DNA of 64,000 bases from Massilia rhizosphaerae (GCF_016093545.1 NZ_JADKYX010000028.1:37782-101781), one strand, 5' to 3'. Positions 53,338-63,109 are shown, numbered from the stretch's first letter. The notes: generated by a model from the sequence alone, not told the origin. Translations and numbers: made by a program.

Positions 53338-55089
53338 ATGAAATACCCAAAACTCAAGAAAGCAGTGGCGGCTGTCATGTCGTTGTGCATGGCAGGGTGC
53401 GCTACCGGTCCGGGCCAGAACAATGGCATACAACAAACGTTGAACGACACGTTCAACAACGCCGATCCATGCGCGAATAACGGGCGCAATACGGGCATGC
53501 TCCTTGGCGCCACCACCGGCGCGTTGCTCGGCTTAAAGGCCGGGCACAAGGACAAGGGCACCATTCTCGCGGCCGCGCTGCTCGGTACGGCCGTAGGCGG
53601 ACTCGTCGGTGCAGACATCGACAAGCGACGTTGCGCGCTGGCAAAAGTCGCACGCGACTATCAGTTGCATATGGCATTCGCAGCCGTGCGCAGCGACGGC
53701 GTGACCGTGTCCGATGCCGAATTGAGCCGGTCGCCGAACGGGGAACAGATCAAGCAAAATGCCATCGGCAACATCGTTTCCCTGCAAGACACGGATGCGA
53801 GCGGCGGGCAGTTCGAAAGCAATTCGGACGTGTTGACGCCGCGTGCCGAGCGCTATTTCTCGGCCATCGCGGACATTTATAACGAGGAAAAATTCGCGCG
53901 CAGTATTCGCGACCCGAATGCGCGCGAACAAAGCCTGCACGCGGCCGCCGAGCGTAAATTGCTGTTGGTCGGCCATACCGACGATACCGGGTCGTCGCGC
54001 TTGAATGCCGATTTGTCCGAACGGCGCGCGCGCGCGGTCGCGGAATATCTCGAGCGGCGCGGTATTTCGCGCGACCAGATTTATTACCAGGGCGCCGGAG
54101 AAGTCTATCCGGTCGCGGACAATAATACCGAGGCCGGCCGCGCACAAAATCGCCGTGTCGAAATCGTCGAGCTGAGCAACGCCGGTAACTTCGACAAATA
54201 CCTGGCGGCGCGCCGGCCCAATTATCAGTTCTATCGTTCCGGACCCCGCGCGGAGGCGGGCGGGGCGCTCGTCGACGCGACCGGGGCACCGCAGCCGGTC
54301 ACGCCCGCCGCAGCGGTTGCGCCCAAGCCGGCACCGCGCAAGGGCAACGCCGGCAAATCGCCGTCGAAACATGGCAAACGCATCGACGTGGCCCGCGTGG
54401 CCGCCCGGTCACCGGCGCAACCTGACACGCCGGCCGCAGGCGTGCCGCGCATGGCCGCGGCGACGGCCAAGCCTGCCGCGAGCGCACCGGCACCCAGGAT
54501 CGTCGGCAACGCGCTGGATTTCGGCGGGGTGCCACTGACCGACAGGAACAGCATCGTCGCCAGCGTCGGCAAGCTTGAACAAAAACATTCCCTGTTCTCG
54601 CTGATCAGTACCGCCTATGCCGACGACATCCCGCTGTCGGACTGTTCGCAGGACCATCCGCGCGTGTCCGGCGCCGTGCGCGCGCTCAAGGACGGCGCGA
54701 CCTATAAAGTCGCCGAGCACGTTCCGGGGCTGTACGGAAAATCCTGGACCGAGCGGGTCAATGGTCACCAGATCGTGATCAACAAGGTCGCCGTGCTGGC
54801 CAGCGAAGCATCGCTGGCGCAGATTCCGGAGCTGAAGGTGTACGCGCACTACGACCCGGCCACCAACCGCAACCCGAAACCCGACGTCGTGCTGCGCCCC
54901 GAGGTCAACACTTACCTCGGCGACCGGGGCATCTTGTACCGGATGTTCACCAACGGTGCGGCCGGGCTGCAATGCGTCGACATCGTCTACAACCGTAACG
55001 GCGGTACGGCCGCCAAGGACGGCAACATCATCTATGCGCACGACAACCGGTTGTACGTCGCCGCTTTCAAACCCGTCATCGCAAACTGA
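53338..55089 (+). CDS. OmpA-domain lipoprotein of an unknown envelope cassette
   Basis: A 583-residue protein. The start MKYPKLKKAVAAVMSLCMAGC gives a lipoprotein signal with Cys at residue 21. A glycine-zipper segment follows (GMLLGATTGALLGLKAG, LGTAVGGLVGADI). An OmpA C-terminal peptidoglycan-binding domain (LLVGHTDDTGSSRLNADLSERRA, AQNRRVEIV) covers about residues 165-280. A Pro/Ala/Lys-rich linker (300-400) and an unrecognised C-terminal domain (about 420-583) with two Cys complete it. It is likely anchored in the outer membrane and bound to cell wall. Nine bases separate it from the next gene. Confidence 0.8.
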   Translation: MKYPKLKKAVAAVMSLCMAGCATGPGQNNGIQQTLNDTFNNADPCANNGRNTGMLLGATTGALLGLKAGHKDKGTILAAALLGTAVGGLVGADIDKRRCALAKVARDYQLHMAFAAVRSDGVTVSDAELSRSPNGEQIKQNAIGNIVSLQDTDASGGQFESNSDVLTPRAERYFSAIADIYNEEKFARSIRDPNAREQSLHAAAERKLLLVGHTDDTGSSRLNADLSERRARAVAEYLERRGISRDQIYYQGAGEVYPVADNNTEAGRAQNRRVEIVELSNAGNFDKYLAARRPNYQFYRSGPRAEAGGALVDATGAPQPVTPAAAVAPKPAPRKGNAGKSPSKHGKRIDVARVAARSPAQPDTPAAGVPRMAAATAKPAASAPAPRIVGNALDFGGVPLTDRNSIVASVGKLEQKHSLFSLISTAYADDIPLSDCSQDHPRVSGAVRALKDGATYKVAEHVPGLYGKSWTERVNGHQIVINKVAVLASEASLAQIPELKVYAHYDPATNRNPKPDVVLRPEVNTYLGDRGILYRMFTNGAAGLQCVDIVYNRNGGTAAKDGNIIYAHDNRLYVAAFKPVIAN

Positions 55090-55098
55090 GACCCCGAC

Positions 55099-56706
55099 AT
55101 GCTTTCCGACTTCCTGCATACCTATCCCATCCTCGTGGGGATGATCCTCTACACGGCCGCCGCGGCGATCGTCCTGTCCCTCATGTGGGAAAAACTGAAA
55201 TGGTGGTGGCTGAATACGTGGTACAGCTTTCCGGTGATCGGCAAGATGGCGCGGCTGTCGAAAGATCTGAACCAGACCGCGGACCGCAGCGGATGGTTCA
55301 AGTCCGAGCGCAACCTTTGCCAGGACTACAAAGCATTCGTCCAGGTCCAGTCCGAGTACGATTTCAACCAACGGATGATGTACTTGCAAAAGGCCGGCGA
55401 TAACGGCCGCGCGCTGACCCCTCTGGCGATCTGGGTGCTCATCGTCAGTTTCGTCTTCATCGAGGCGCAGGGTTTCAGCTACGTGCTGGCGGGCTACACG
55501 GTGCCGGGCGCGAGCGAAACCACGCAAAAATACGCGGCCGTCGGCATCGCGTTCATCGTGTCGGCGCTGTGCGTGCTGCTGACCCACCACGCGGGGCATG
55601 AGCTGTATCGCACGCTCAAGGTTCGGCGCGCACGCAGGGAATGGGTCGAGGATGGGCGCCAGCACAAGTTGCGCTCGCGCTCGATGCCGTTGACGGCGGC
55701 GCAGCACTTGGACGACGACCAGCCCGAGTACACGCAAGTTTGCAATCGCGTCGACATGGATTCGGGCATCATCGTCAGCTGGGCAACCCTGGTATTCGTC
55801 CTGGCGATTGCGGCCGGCGCGACGTACGTTCGCGTCCAGAGCGCCAACAAGTTGATGGAAGACGCCGTCCGTACGCAGAAAACCGAACTGGTCGAGCAGC
55901 GTGCCGGCGGCGCGGGCCTGGATTTGCGCCAGCAAAACGTGATTCCGGATGCCGACGCCAAGTCCAGCCTGGACGCGGACGGCAAAGCGGTCGAGGAAGC
56001 GGCGCAATACGACCTGCACGGCTACTGGGTGACATTCGCGATCCTGGCCGTGTTGTTCGTGTTCCTGCAGGGGCTGGGCGTGCTGTTCGGCTATCGCTGG
56101 GGCTTCGCCGGGCAAAACAGCAAGGCCGCCTTCAAGGCGCTGGGCAAGGGCAAATACCTGACCTACGGCGACGTGCGCGGCGCGACCCAGAAATTCATCG
56201 ACAAGGCGCAGAACCAGCTGGAAAATCTCCAGCAACGCATGATCCAGCACCATGCCAAGCAAGGCACGGGCGTGGCAGTTCACCCGACCAGGACATTCCT
56301 CGACTTCCTCGATGCGACGGACCAGCAAGAATTCGATTATCAGAACAAGAAGCGCGCCGCACATCAGCAGGAACAACAGCGTGCCCAGGAAGACCACGAG
56401 CGCGCTCAGGCGCTGACCGCGGCGAGCAGCAGGGCGGGACGAAGCACTGCCCCGGCGCCCCAGGAAGTGCCGGATACGAATCCTGAGCCAGCGCCGCCGC
56501 CGGCTACCGTGGCCCGGGCCGGCGCGATCCAGGCAGCCCTGGCGCAGCTCGACCTGCTCGGCGAGGATGCCGCGGCCAAGCGCGCATTCCTGGATACGTT
56601 GCCGGACGAGGTCTTCGGCGAGGTCAAGCTTGTACTGCAAGAGCGGAAACAGGCGAAGGACATCGCCCGGAAACAACGCAACGCCGAGATCGAGGATTTG
56701 TTGTGA
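55099..56706 (+). CDS. Inner-membrane protein with five predicted helices, unknown family
   Basis: A 535-residue protein. Hydrophobic segments lie near residues 8-30, 106-130, 145-163, 223-245 and 308-330 (YWVTFAILAVLFVFLQGLGVLF). Between helices 4 and 5 is a loop of about 60 polar residues, probably periplasmic. The cytoplasmic C-terminal 200 residues include a Gln/Glu/Arg-rich likely coiled coil and a Pro-rich linker. There is no similarity I recognise. It overlaps the following gene by four bases (TTGTGAAAA), so the three genes form one operon. Confidence 0.75.
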   Translation: MLSDFLHTYPILVGMILYTAAAAIVLSLMWEKLKWWWLNTWYSFPVIGKMARLSKDLNQTADRSGWFKSERNLCQDYKAFVQVQSEYDFNQRMMYLQKAGDNGRALTPLAIWVLIVSFVFIEAQGFSYVLAGYTVPGASETTQKYAAVGIAFIVSALCVLLTHHAGHELYRTLKVRRARREWVEDGRQHKLRSRSMPLTAAQHLDDDQPEYTQVCNRVDMDSGIIVSWATLVFVLAIAAGATYVRVQSANKLMEDAVRTQKTELVEQRAGGAGLDLRQQNVIPDADAKSSLDADGKAVEEAAQYDLHGYWVTFAILAVLFVFLQGLGVLFGYRWGFAGQNSKAAFKALGKGKYLTYGDVRGATQKFIDKAQNQLENLQQRMIQHHAKQGTGVAVHPTRTFLDFLDATDQQEFDYQNKKRAAHQQEQQRAQEDHERAQALTAASSRAGRSTAPAPQEVPDTNPEPAPPPATVARAGAIQAALAQLDLLGEDAAAKRAFLDTLPDEVFGEVKLVLQERKQAKDIARKQRNAEIEDLL

Positions 56707-57551
56707 AAAGACATGTTTTGACCATCCTGTGCACCGCGCTGCTGTGCGGCCATGCCGCCGCCGGCACCGAGGACGTGGTGCCGAGCTGCTACGACCCGCG
56801 CCTTGGCGTCGCATCGGCGCCGGCGAGCGCGGAACTGTTCGTGCTGGTCGACCAGACCACCGTGTTCGATCCGGTCTTGCAGCAGCAGGTCGCCGACAAC
56901 GTCCGCCCGTTCATGACGGCCGGTAACGCGTTTTCCATCCTGACCTTTTCGGCGTTTTCGCAAGGCCGCTATGCGCAGGTCCTCAGCGCCGGAACGATCG
57001 AGCCGGGCATCCCGGCCGCCCTCCGGGACGACATCTCGAAGCCGCTGCTCGGGAAATTCGACGCCTGCGAGAAACGCCAGCCGCAAATCGCGATGGGGGC
57101 GATCGGCGCGGCCCTGCGCGCGGCGTTCGGCGGCAGCAGCGCCGACCTCGCTAAGTCGGACGTGATGGCGTCGTTCAAGTCGATTTCCGCGCGCGTCAGG
57201 AAATCGCCCGCCAGGGAAAAGGTGGTGTTGATCGCATCGGATATGCTCGAGAACTCGTCGATTACCAGCTTTTACGCAAGCAAGGGTACGGCGGTGCGCC
57301 AGATCGATGCGGGCAGGGAACTGAAGCTCGCCGGCGACAACGACATGTTCGGCGATTTCGGCGGCGCCAAGGTGTATGTCGTGGGAACCGGACTGCTGGC
57401 CGAGGACGCGAAGAAGAGTAATAAGTACCGGGACCCGAAAACCATGCGGGCGCTTGCGGAATTCTGGAATGGCTACTTCCGCAAGTCGCAGGCGACCCTG
57501 GTGGAACTGGGCCAGCCCGCCCTCCTGAACGGCATCCGGAACGTGCGCTGA
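56703..57551 (+). CDS. Secreted von Willebrand-A-like protein
   Basis: A 282-residue protein with a Sec signal peptide (MKRHVLTILCTALLCGHAAAG). The mature part has a VWA-like order: strand ELFVLVDQTTVFD where MIDAS proteins have DxSxS, then NAFSILTFSAF, then KVVLIASDMLENSSITSFY, which resembles the second metal-site strand. The changed first motif (DQTT) makes metal binding uncertain. The start codon is GTG at 56703, overlapping the previous stop. It is the third gene of the OmpA/5TM cassette. Confidence 0.7.
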   Translation: MKRHVLTILCTALLCGHAAAGTEDVVPSCYDPRLGVASAPASAELFVLVDQTTVFDPVLQQQVADNVRPFMTAGNAFSILTFSAFSQGRYAQVLSAGTIEPGIPAALRDDISKPLLGKFDACEKRQPQIAMGAIGAALRAAFGGSSADLAKSDVMASFKSISARVRKSPAREKVVLIASDMLENSSITSFYASKGTAVRQIDAGRELKLAGDNDMFGDFGGAKVYVVGTGLLAEDAKKSNKYRDPKTMRALAEFWNGYFRKSQATLVELGQPALLNGIRNVR

Positions 57552-57895
57552 CACGCTGCCAGGAGCGCCCCGGCCCCGACCGGCTTGCGCATCGTTTCCC
57601 GCCGCGCCGCCCGTGTCGCCCGCACGGGCTTCCTTTGCCTCGGTCCGCTCGTCCGAGCGTCGTTGTCCCGGATGCGGCGGCCCCCCTGCGGGCGTGGATA
57701 TGACGTTACCCGATCCAATGTGTCGTTTTTTTGATGGGTAAATTTTCGATCCGCCAAAACAAATTTGCAAAAATCTGGAAGTTCCATCGATTTATGCTCT
57801 CAAAGCGTTGCAAAAAATATTCCTTCCCCAGCGTGGTGCATCGCAATAAGCTAGAATAGAGAGTCCTACGCGTCAGTACGACAGTCGATCTCCTC
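57552..57895. other. Intergenic gap of 344 bases after the cassette
   Basis: A stem GCCCGTG (57609-57615) / CACGGGC (57623-57629) is followed by TTCCTTTG and may end the cassette transcript. The right half is AT-rich and must hold the promoter of the dehydrogenase gene. TAGAAT at 57852-57857 is a possible -10 box without a convincing -35. Confidence 0.35.
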
Positions 57896-60800
57896 ATGAA
57901 CGCTCCTGCCAATATCCACGCCCTGCTCGAAGAAAACGCGCCCATCCGCCTGCGCGAAATCCCCTATAACTACACGTCGTTCTCCGATCGCGAGATCGTG
58001 ATCCGTCTGCTGGGCGAGTCATCGTGGCAATTGCTGGACGAATTGCGCGGCGCCCGCCAGACCGGGCGCTCGGCGCGCATGCTGTACGAGGTCCTGGGCG
58101 ACATCTGGGTCGTGCGCCGCAATCCCTACCTGCAGGACGACCTGCTGGACAATCCGAAGCGCCGCGCCAAGCTGATCGAAGCGTTGCACCACCGCCTGGC
58201 GGAAGTCGACAAGCGCCGCCTGACGGTCGACGCGGGCGAGTCCGATCCGGCCACGGCTGCACGCCGCAGCAGCGCGGTCGAACAGCTGCTCGTCGCCGCG
58301 CGCCGCGCCGTCGACGATTTCGGCCGCGAGTTCGCGGACACCTACGACCTGCGCAAGCGCGCCAAGGCCGTGCTGGGCCGCTACACCGATAAACGCAACA
58401 TCCGCTTCGACGGCATGCACCGCACGTCGCATGTGACGGACGCGACCGACTGGCGCGTCGAATACCCGTTCCTCGTGCTGCTGCCGGATTCGGAAGACGA
58501 GATGGCCGGTCTGGTCAAAGGCTGCATCGAGCTCGGGCTGACCATCATCCCGCGCGGCGGCGGCACCGGCTACACGGGCGGCGCGATTCCGCTCACGCCC
58601 ATGTCGGCCGTGATCAACACGGAAAAGCTGATCGGCATGGGCGCCGTCGAGATGACGCGCCTGCCGGGCGTGGACCGCGACTACGCGACCATCCATACCT
58701 GCGCCGGCGTCGTCACGCAGCAGGTCTCGCAGGCGGCCGAGCGGGCCGGTTTCGTGTTCGCCGTCGACCCGACCTCCGCGCACGCCTCCTGCATCGGCGG
58801 GAACATCGCGATGAACGCGGGCGGCAAGAAGGCCGTCCTGTGGGGCACGGCGCTCGACAACCTGGCCTCGTGGCGCATGGTCGATCCGAACGGCGACTGG
58901 CTTGACGTCACGCGCGTCGACCACAACCTGGGCAAGATCCACGACGCCCCGGTCGCCACGTTCAAGCTCGAATGGACGCATCCGTCGGAAAAGGGCGCAC
59001 CGAAGGGCGAGCCGTTCCGCACGGAGACGCTGGCCATCGAAGGCCGCCGCTTCCGCAAGGAGGGCCTCGGCAAGGACGTCACCGACAAATTCCTCGCGGG
59101 CCTGCCGGGCATCCAGAAAGAGGGCACCGACGGTTTGATCACGTCGGCGCGCTGGATCCTGCACAAGATGCCGAAGTTCACGCGCACCGTCGCGCTGGAA
59201 TTCTTCGGCCAGGCGCGCGACGCGATCCCGTCGATCGTCGAGATCAAGGATTACCTGGACAGCCTGCCGAAGAGCGGCAAGCCGGAATTCGCCAGCCTGC
59301 GCCTCGCGGGCCTGGAGCACTTGGACGAGCGCTACCTGCGCGCCGTCGGCTACGCGACGAAGTCCAAGCGCGGCACCTTGCCGAAGATGGCGCTGTTCGG
59401 CGACATCGTCGGCGACGACGAGAACGCCGTCGCGCTGGCCACGTCGGAAGTCGTGCGCCTCGCGAACACGCGCGTGGGCGAGGGCTTCGTCGCCGTCAGC
59501 CCGGAAGCGCGCAAGAAATTCTGGCTCGACCGCGCACGCACCGCGGCCATCGCGCGCCACACGAACGCTTTTAAAATCAACGAAGACGTCGTCATCCCGC
59601 TGAACCGGATGGGCGAGTACACGGACGGCATCGAGCGCATCAACATCGAGCTGTCGATCAAGAACAAGCTGCAGCTGGTCGAAGAACTGCACGCGTATTT
59701 CGCGTCCGGCGGCCTGGAAGTGACGAAGGCCGACGATGCGACGGGCGAAGGCGTGTCGAAGGAAGAGATCCTCGGCGACCGTCCGCAGCAGGCCGACGAG
59801 CTGCTGGGCCGCGTGGCCGCGCGCTGGACCTGGATCATGGCGAGTCTCGACCTGCCGCTGGGCGAGGTGCTGGACAAGCTGGCCGACGTCGGCCTCGACG
59901 GCCTTGCCGGCACGTTCCAGGCGCGCCTGGCGCAGCAGCCGGATGCCAAGCTGTTCGACGTCGTGCAGGACCGCACCGTGCGCGTCTCGTGGAAGAGCGA
60001 GATCCGCGCGCTGCTGCGTCAGATCTTCAACGGCGCCGCCTATGCGCCGATCCTCGACGAGGCCACGGCGATCCACAAGCGCGTGCTGCGTTCGCGCGTG
60101 TTCGTCGCGCTGCACATGCACGCGGGCGACGGCAACGTGCACACGAACCTGCCCGTGAACTCGGACGACTACGCGATGCTGCAAGACGCGCACAAGGCCG
60201 TCGAGCGCATCATGAAGCTCGCGCGCTCGCTGGACGGCGTCATCTCGGGCGAGCACGGCATCGGCATCACGAAGCTGGAATTCCTCACCGACGACGAGAT
60301 CCGCGACTTCCGCGACTATAAACAGCGCGTGGACCCGGAAGGCCGCTTCAACAAGGGCAAGCTGCTCAACAGCGAGAACGCGTACGCCGACCTGCGCAAC
60401 GCGTACACGCCGTCGTTCGGCCTGATGGGCCACGAATCGCTGATCATGCAGCAGAGCGACATCGGCGAGATCGCCAACAGCGTCAAGGACTGCCTGCGCT
60501 GCGGGAAGTGCAAGCCGGTGTGCTCCACCCACGTGCCGCAGGCGAACCTGCTGTACTCGCCGCGCGACAAGATCCTCGCGACGTCCGCGCTGATCGAAGC
60601 GTTCCTGTACGAAGAGCAGACGCGCCGCGGCGTGTCGATCCGCCACTGGGAAGAATTCGAGGACGTGTCCGACCACTGCACCGTGTGCCACAAGTGCGTG
60701 ACGCCGTGCCCGGTGAACATCGACTTCGGCGACGTCTCGATGAACATGCGTAACCTGCTGCGCAAGATGGACAAGCGCAGCTTCAAGCCGGCCCAGCGCG

Positions 60801-61903
60801 CGGGCATGTTCTTCCTGAACGCGACCGACCCGACGACGATCAACGCGATGCGCAAGGGGATGATCGACTGGGGCTACAAGGCCCAGCGCCTGGGCGCGAG
60901 CGTGTTGAAGGCCGTTGCCAAGGAACAGACGAAGGCGCCGCCCCCGACCACCGGCAAGGCGCCGATCCGCGAGCAGGTGATCCACTTCGTCAACAAGAAG
61001 ATGCCGGGCAACCTGCCGAAGAAGACGGCGCGCGCGTTGCTGGACATCGAGGACGACAAGGTCATCCCGATCATCCGCAATCCGAAGGTGACGAGCGCCG
61101 ATACGGAAGCCGTGTTCTACTTCCCGGGTTGCGGCTCCGAGCGCCTGTTCTCGCAGGTGGGCCTGGCCACGCAGGCGATGCTGTGGGAAGTGGGCGTGCA
61201 GACCGTGCTGCCGCCGGGCTATCTGTGCTGCGGCTATCCGCAGCGCGGCGCCGGCCAGTACGACAAGGCCGAGAAGATGATGACGGATAACCGCGTGCTG
61301 TTCCACCGCATGGCCAACACGCTGAACTACCTCGACATCAAGACGGTCCTCGTCTCGTGCGGCACGTGCTACGACCAGCTGGCGACGTACGAGTTCGAAA
61401 AGATCTTCCCGGGCTGCCGCATCATGGACATCCACGAGTACCTGCTGGAGAAGGGCGTCAAGCTGGAAGGCGTCACCGGTACGCGCTACATGTACCACGA
61501 CCCGTGCCACACGCCGATGAAGCTGGGCGATTCGATGAAGACCGTGAACGCGCTCGTGCAGACCGTCGACAACGTCAAGATCGAGAAGAACGACCGCTGC
61601 TGCGGCGAGTCGGGCACGTTCGCCGTCAGCCGTCCGGACATCTCGACCCAGGTCCGCTTCCGCAAGGAGCAGGAGATGGTGAAGGGCGCCGACAAGCTGC
61701 GCGCCGACGGCTTCAAGGGCGACGTCAAGATCCTGACGAGCTGCCCGTCCTGCCTGCAGGGCCTGTCGCGCTACAACGAGGACTCGGGCACGACGGCCGA
61801 CTACATCGTCGTCGAGATGGCGCGCCACCTGCTGGGCGAGGACTGGATGCCGAACTACGTCGCCAACGCCAACAACGGCGGCATCGAGCGAGTGCTCGTA
61901 TGA
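57896..61903 (+). CDS. FAD-linked dehydrogenase fused to Fe-S/CCG reductase (DUF3683 type)
   Basis: A 1335-residue fusion. An N-terminal DUF3683-like part (1-180) is followed by an FAD-binding PCMH domain (IIPRGGGTGYTGGAI near residue 218) and a GlcD-type C-terminal domain (LHMHAGDGNVHTNLPV, SGEHGIGITKLEFL). Two 4Fe-4S clusters follow (CLRCGKCKPVCSTH, CTVCHKCVTPCPVN near residues 867 and 928) and two CCG domains (FPGCGSERLFSQ, CCGYPQRGAGQ, HDPCHTPMK, CCGESGTF). It combines GlcD and GlcF functions and probably oxidises a 2-hydroxy acid such as D-lactate or 2-hydroxyglutarate, passing electrons to quinone. The substrate is unproven. Confidence 0.9.
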   Translation: MNAPANIHALLEENAPIRLREIPYNYTSFSDREIVIRLLGESSWQLLDELRGARQTGRSARMLYEVLGDIWVVRRNPYLQDDLLDNPKRRAKLIEALHHRLAEVDKRRLTVDAGESDPATAARRSSAVEQLLVAARRAVDDFGREFADTYDLRKRAKAVLGRYTDKRNIRFDGMHRTSHVTDATDWRVEYPFLVLLPDSEDEMAGLVKGCIELGLTIIPRGGGTGYTGGAIPLTPMSAVINTEKLIGMGAVEMTRLPGVDRDYATIHTCAGVVTQQVSQAAERAGFVFAVDPTSAHASCIGGNIAMNAGGKKAVLWGTALDNLASWRMVDPNGDWLDVTRVDHNLGKIHDAPVATFKLEWTHPSEKGAPKGEPFRTETLAIEGRRFRKEGLGKDVTDKFLAGLPGIQKEGTDGLITSARWILHKMPKFTRTVALEFFGQARDAIPSIVEIKDYLDSLPKSGKPEFASLRLAGLEHLDERYLRAVGYATKSKRGTLPKMALFGDIVGDDENAVALATSEVVRLANTRVGEGFVAVSPEARKKFWLDRARTAAIARHTNAFKINEDVVIPLNRMGEYTDGIERINIELSIKNKLQLVEELHAYFASGGLEVTKADDATGEGVSKEEILGDRPQQADELLGRVAARWTWIMASLDLPLGEVLDKLADVGLDGLAGTFQARLAQQPDAKLFDVVQDRTVRVSWKSEIRALLRQIFNGAAYAPILDEATAIHKRVLRSRVFVALHMHAGDGNVHTNLPVNSDDYAMLQDAHKAVERIMKLARSLDGVISGEHGIGITKLEFLTDDEIRDFRDYKQRVDPEGRFNKGKLLNSENAYADLRNAYTPSFGLMGHESLIMQQSDIGEIANSVKDCLRCGKCKPVCSTHVPQANLLYSPRDKILATSALIEAFLYEEQTRRGVSIRHWEEFEDVSDHCTVCHKCVTPCPVNIDFGDVSMNMRNLLRKMDKRSFKPAQRAGMFFLNATDPTTINAMRKGMIDWGYKAQRLGASVLKAVAKEQTKAPPPTTGKAPIREQVIHFVNKKMPGNLPKKTARALLDIEDDKVIPIIRNPKVTSADTEAVFYFPGCGSERLFSQVGLATQAMLWEVGVQTVLPPGYLCCGYPQRGAGQYDKAEKMMTDNRVLFHRMANTLNYLDIKTVLVSCGTCYDQLATYEFEKIFPGCRIMDIHEYLLEKGVKLEGVTGTRYMYHDPCHTPMKLGDSMKTVNALVQTVDNVKIEKNDRCCGESGTFAVSRPDISTQVRFRKEQEMVKGADKLRADGFKGDVKILTSCPSCLQGLSRYNEDSGTTADYIVVEMARHLLGEDWMPNYVANANNGGIERVLV

Positions 61904-62334
61904 CGGCGCGCGTGGCCGGCTGCGAGCTGTGCGAGCTGTCGGCGCCGACCGTGGTCGACAACGACAAGTTCGCCGTCATCCTCGTCGACGACGCCAACTA
62001 CCCCGGCTTCGCGCGCGTGATCTGGAAGGATCATGTGCGCGAGGTGAGCGACCTGGCCGACGAAGACCGGCTGCTGCTGAACGATGCCGTGTACAAGCTC
62101 GAACTGGCGGTACGCGAAGTGATGCGGCCGCTGAAGGTCAACGTGGCGAGCCTGGGCAACGTCGTGCCGCATTTGCACTGGCACGTGATCCCGCGCTATG
62201 CCGACGACGCGCATTTCCCCGCGCCCGTGTGGGCGCAGGCCCAGCGCGCGACGCCGGATGCCGTGCTGCAGGCGCGGCGGGCGCTGGTGCCGCAGTTGGC
62301 GGAGGCGATCGCGCGCCGCTTCGCGAGCCGTTAA
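61900..62334 (+). CDS. HIT-family hydrolase
   Basis: A 144-residue protein with the histidine triad HLHWHVIPR near residue 93 and the N-terminal CELC pair, possibly a zinc site. HIT proteins hydrolyse nucleotide phosphoramidates or dinucleoside polyphosphates. The ATG overlaps the dehydrogenase stop (ATGA), which indicates coupled translation. Confidence 0.92.
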   Translation: MTARVAGCELCELSAPTVVDNDKFAVILVDDANYPGFARVIWKDHVREVSDLADEDRLLLNDAVYKLELAVREVMRPLKVNVASLGNVVPHLHWHVIPRYADDAHFPAPVWAQAQRATPDAVLQARRALVPQLAEAIARRFASR

Positions 62335-62365
62335 AATAGGCTTTCGCCCGCACGCACACGACACC

Positions 62366-62794
62366 ATGCCCATCCCCACCAACCTCACCATCCGCCAGCA
62401 ATCGAAGGTCCTGGAAATCGCCTTCGACGACGGCGCCGCCTTCGCCATCCCGTTCGAACTGCTGCGCGTGTATTCGCCGTCGGCCGAAGTGAAGGGGCAC
62501 GGTCCGGGCCAGGAAGTGCTGCAGGTCGGCAAGCGCGACGTCGGCATCCGCGGCGCCGAGCCGGTCGGGAACTACGGCGTGAAGCCGCTGTTCACGGACG
62601 GCCACGAATCCGGCATCTACACGTGGGACTATCTGTACAAGCTGGGCAACGAGCAGGACAAGCTGTGGCAGGATTACCTGGACCGCCTGCATGCGGCGGG
62701 CTACGCAGGCGACAGCGGCCGCGAGGCGAGCGCCATGCCGGCGGCCGGGCCGAAGGGCGGCGGTTGCGGCAGCGGAGGATGCGGCGGGCACTGA
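62366..62794 (+). CDS. DUF971 (GBBH-like N-terminal domain) protein
   Basis: A 142-residue protein with the DUF971 fold (LEIAFDDGAAFAIPFELLRVYSPSAEV, YGVKPLFTDGHESGIYTWDYLYKLG). The tail GGGCGSGGCGGH has two Cys and a terminal His in a glycine context and could bind metal. DUF971 genes often sit next to ubiE in betaproteobacteria, but here a terminator and a cold-shock gene follow. The function is unknown, with a proposed link to Fe-S or ubiquinone metabolism. Confidence 0.88.
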   Translation: MPIPTNLTIRQQSKVLEIAFDDGAAFAIPFELLRVYSPSAEVKGHGPGQEVLQVGKRDVGIRGAEPVGNYGVKPLFTDGHESGIYTWDYLYKLGNEQDKLWQDYLDRLHAAGYAGDSGREASAMPAAGPKGGGCGSGGCGGH

Positions 62795-62822
62795 CACCGT
62801 CGCGGTACCGACGACGTCAACG

Positions 62823-62855
62823 AAAAAAGCGCCGGTTTGCACACGGCGCTTTTTT
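62823..62855. terminator. Bidirectional terminator between DUF971 and cold-shock gene 2
   Basis: AAAAAAGCGCCG, a loop, then CGGCGCTTTTTT: a seven-pair stem with A and T runs on both sides that serves the two convergent genes. Confidence 0.88.
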
Positions 62856-62905
62856 CTTTGCCGGCCGGATGGGCCGGTGCTATCGGGTCTGCGTCCCGGT
62901 CAGGA

Positions 62906-63109
62906 TTACTGCGGTTGGATGTTTGCTGCCTGCTTGCCTTTCGGGCCCGAGGTGACGTCGAAGCTCACGCGCTGGTTTTCCGCCAGCGATTTGAAGCCGG
63001 CCGAATTGATGGCCGAGAAGTGTGCGAACAAATCGTCGCCACCATCGTCAGGTTTGATGAAACCGAAGCCTTTTGCGTCGTTGAACCATTTCACAGTGCC
63101 AGTCGCCAT
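62906..63109 (-). CDS. Cold-shock protein (CspA family) 2
   Basis: A 67-residue cold-shock domain (MATGTVKWFNDAKGFGFIKP, DDLFAHFSAINSAGF). The start at 63109 gives the usual MATGTVKWF. Five upstream codons in frame are leader. It is a paralogue of the copy at 9166-9375. The 246-base gap to the next gene is AT-rich and compatible with a long csp 5' leader. Confidence 0.95.
   Translation of the reverse strand: MATGTVKWFNDAKGFGFIKPDDGGDDLFAHFSAINSAGFKSLAENQRVSFDVTSGPKGKQAANIQPQ

Noticed and set aside
58019..61828. A 1269-codon open frame antisense to the FAD/Fe-S dehydrogenase.
   Set aside because: It mirrors a strongly motif-bearing gene, is rich in Arg, His, Val and Asp as GC-rich shadow frames are, and shows no domain.
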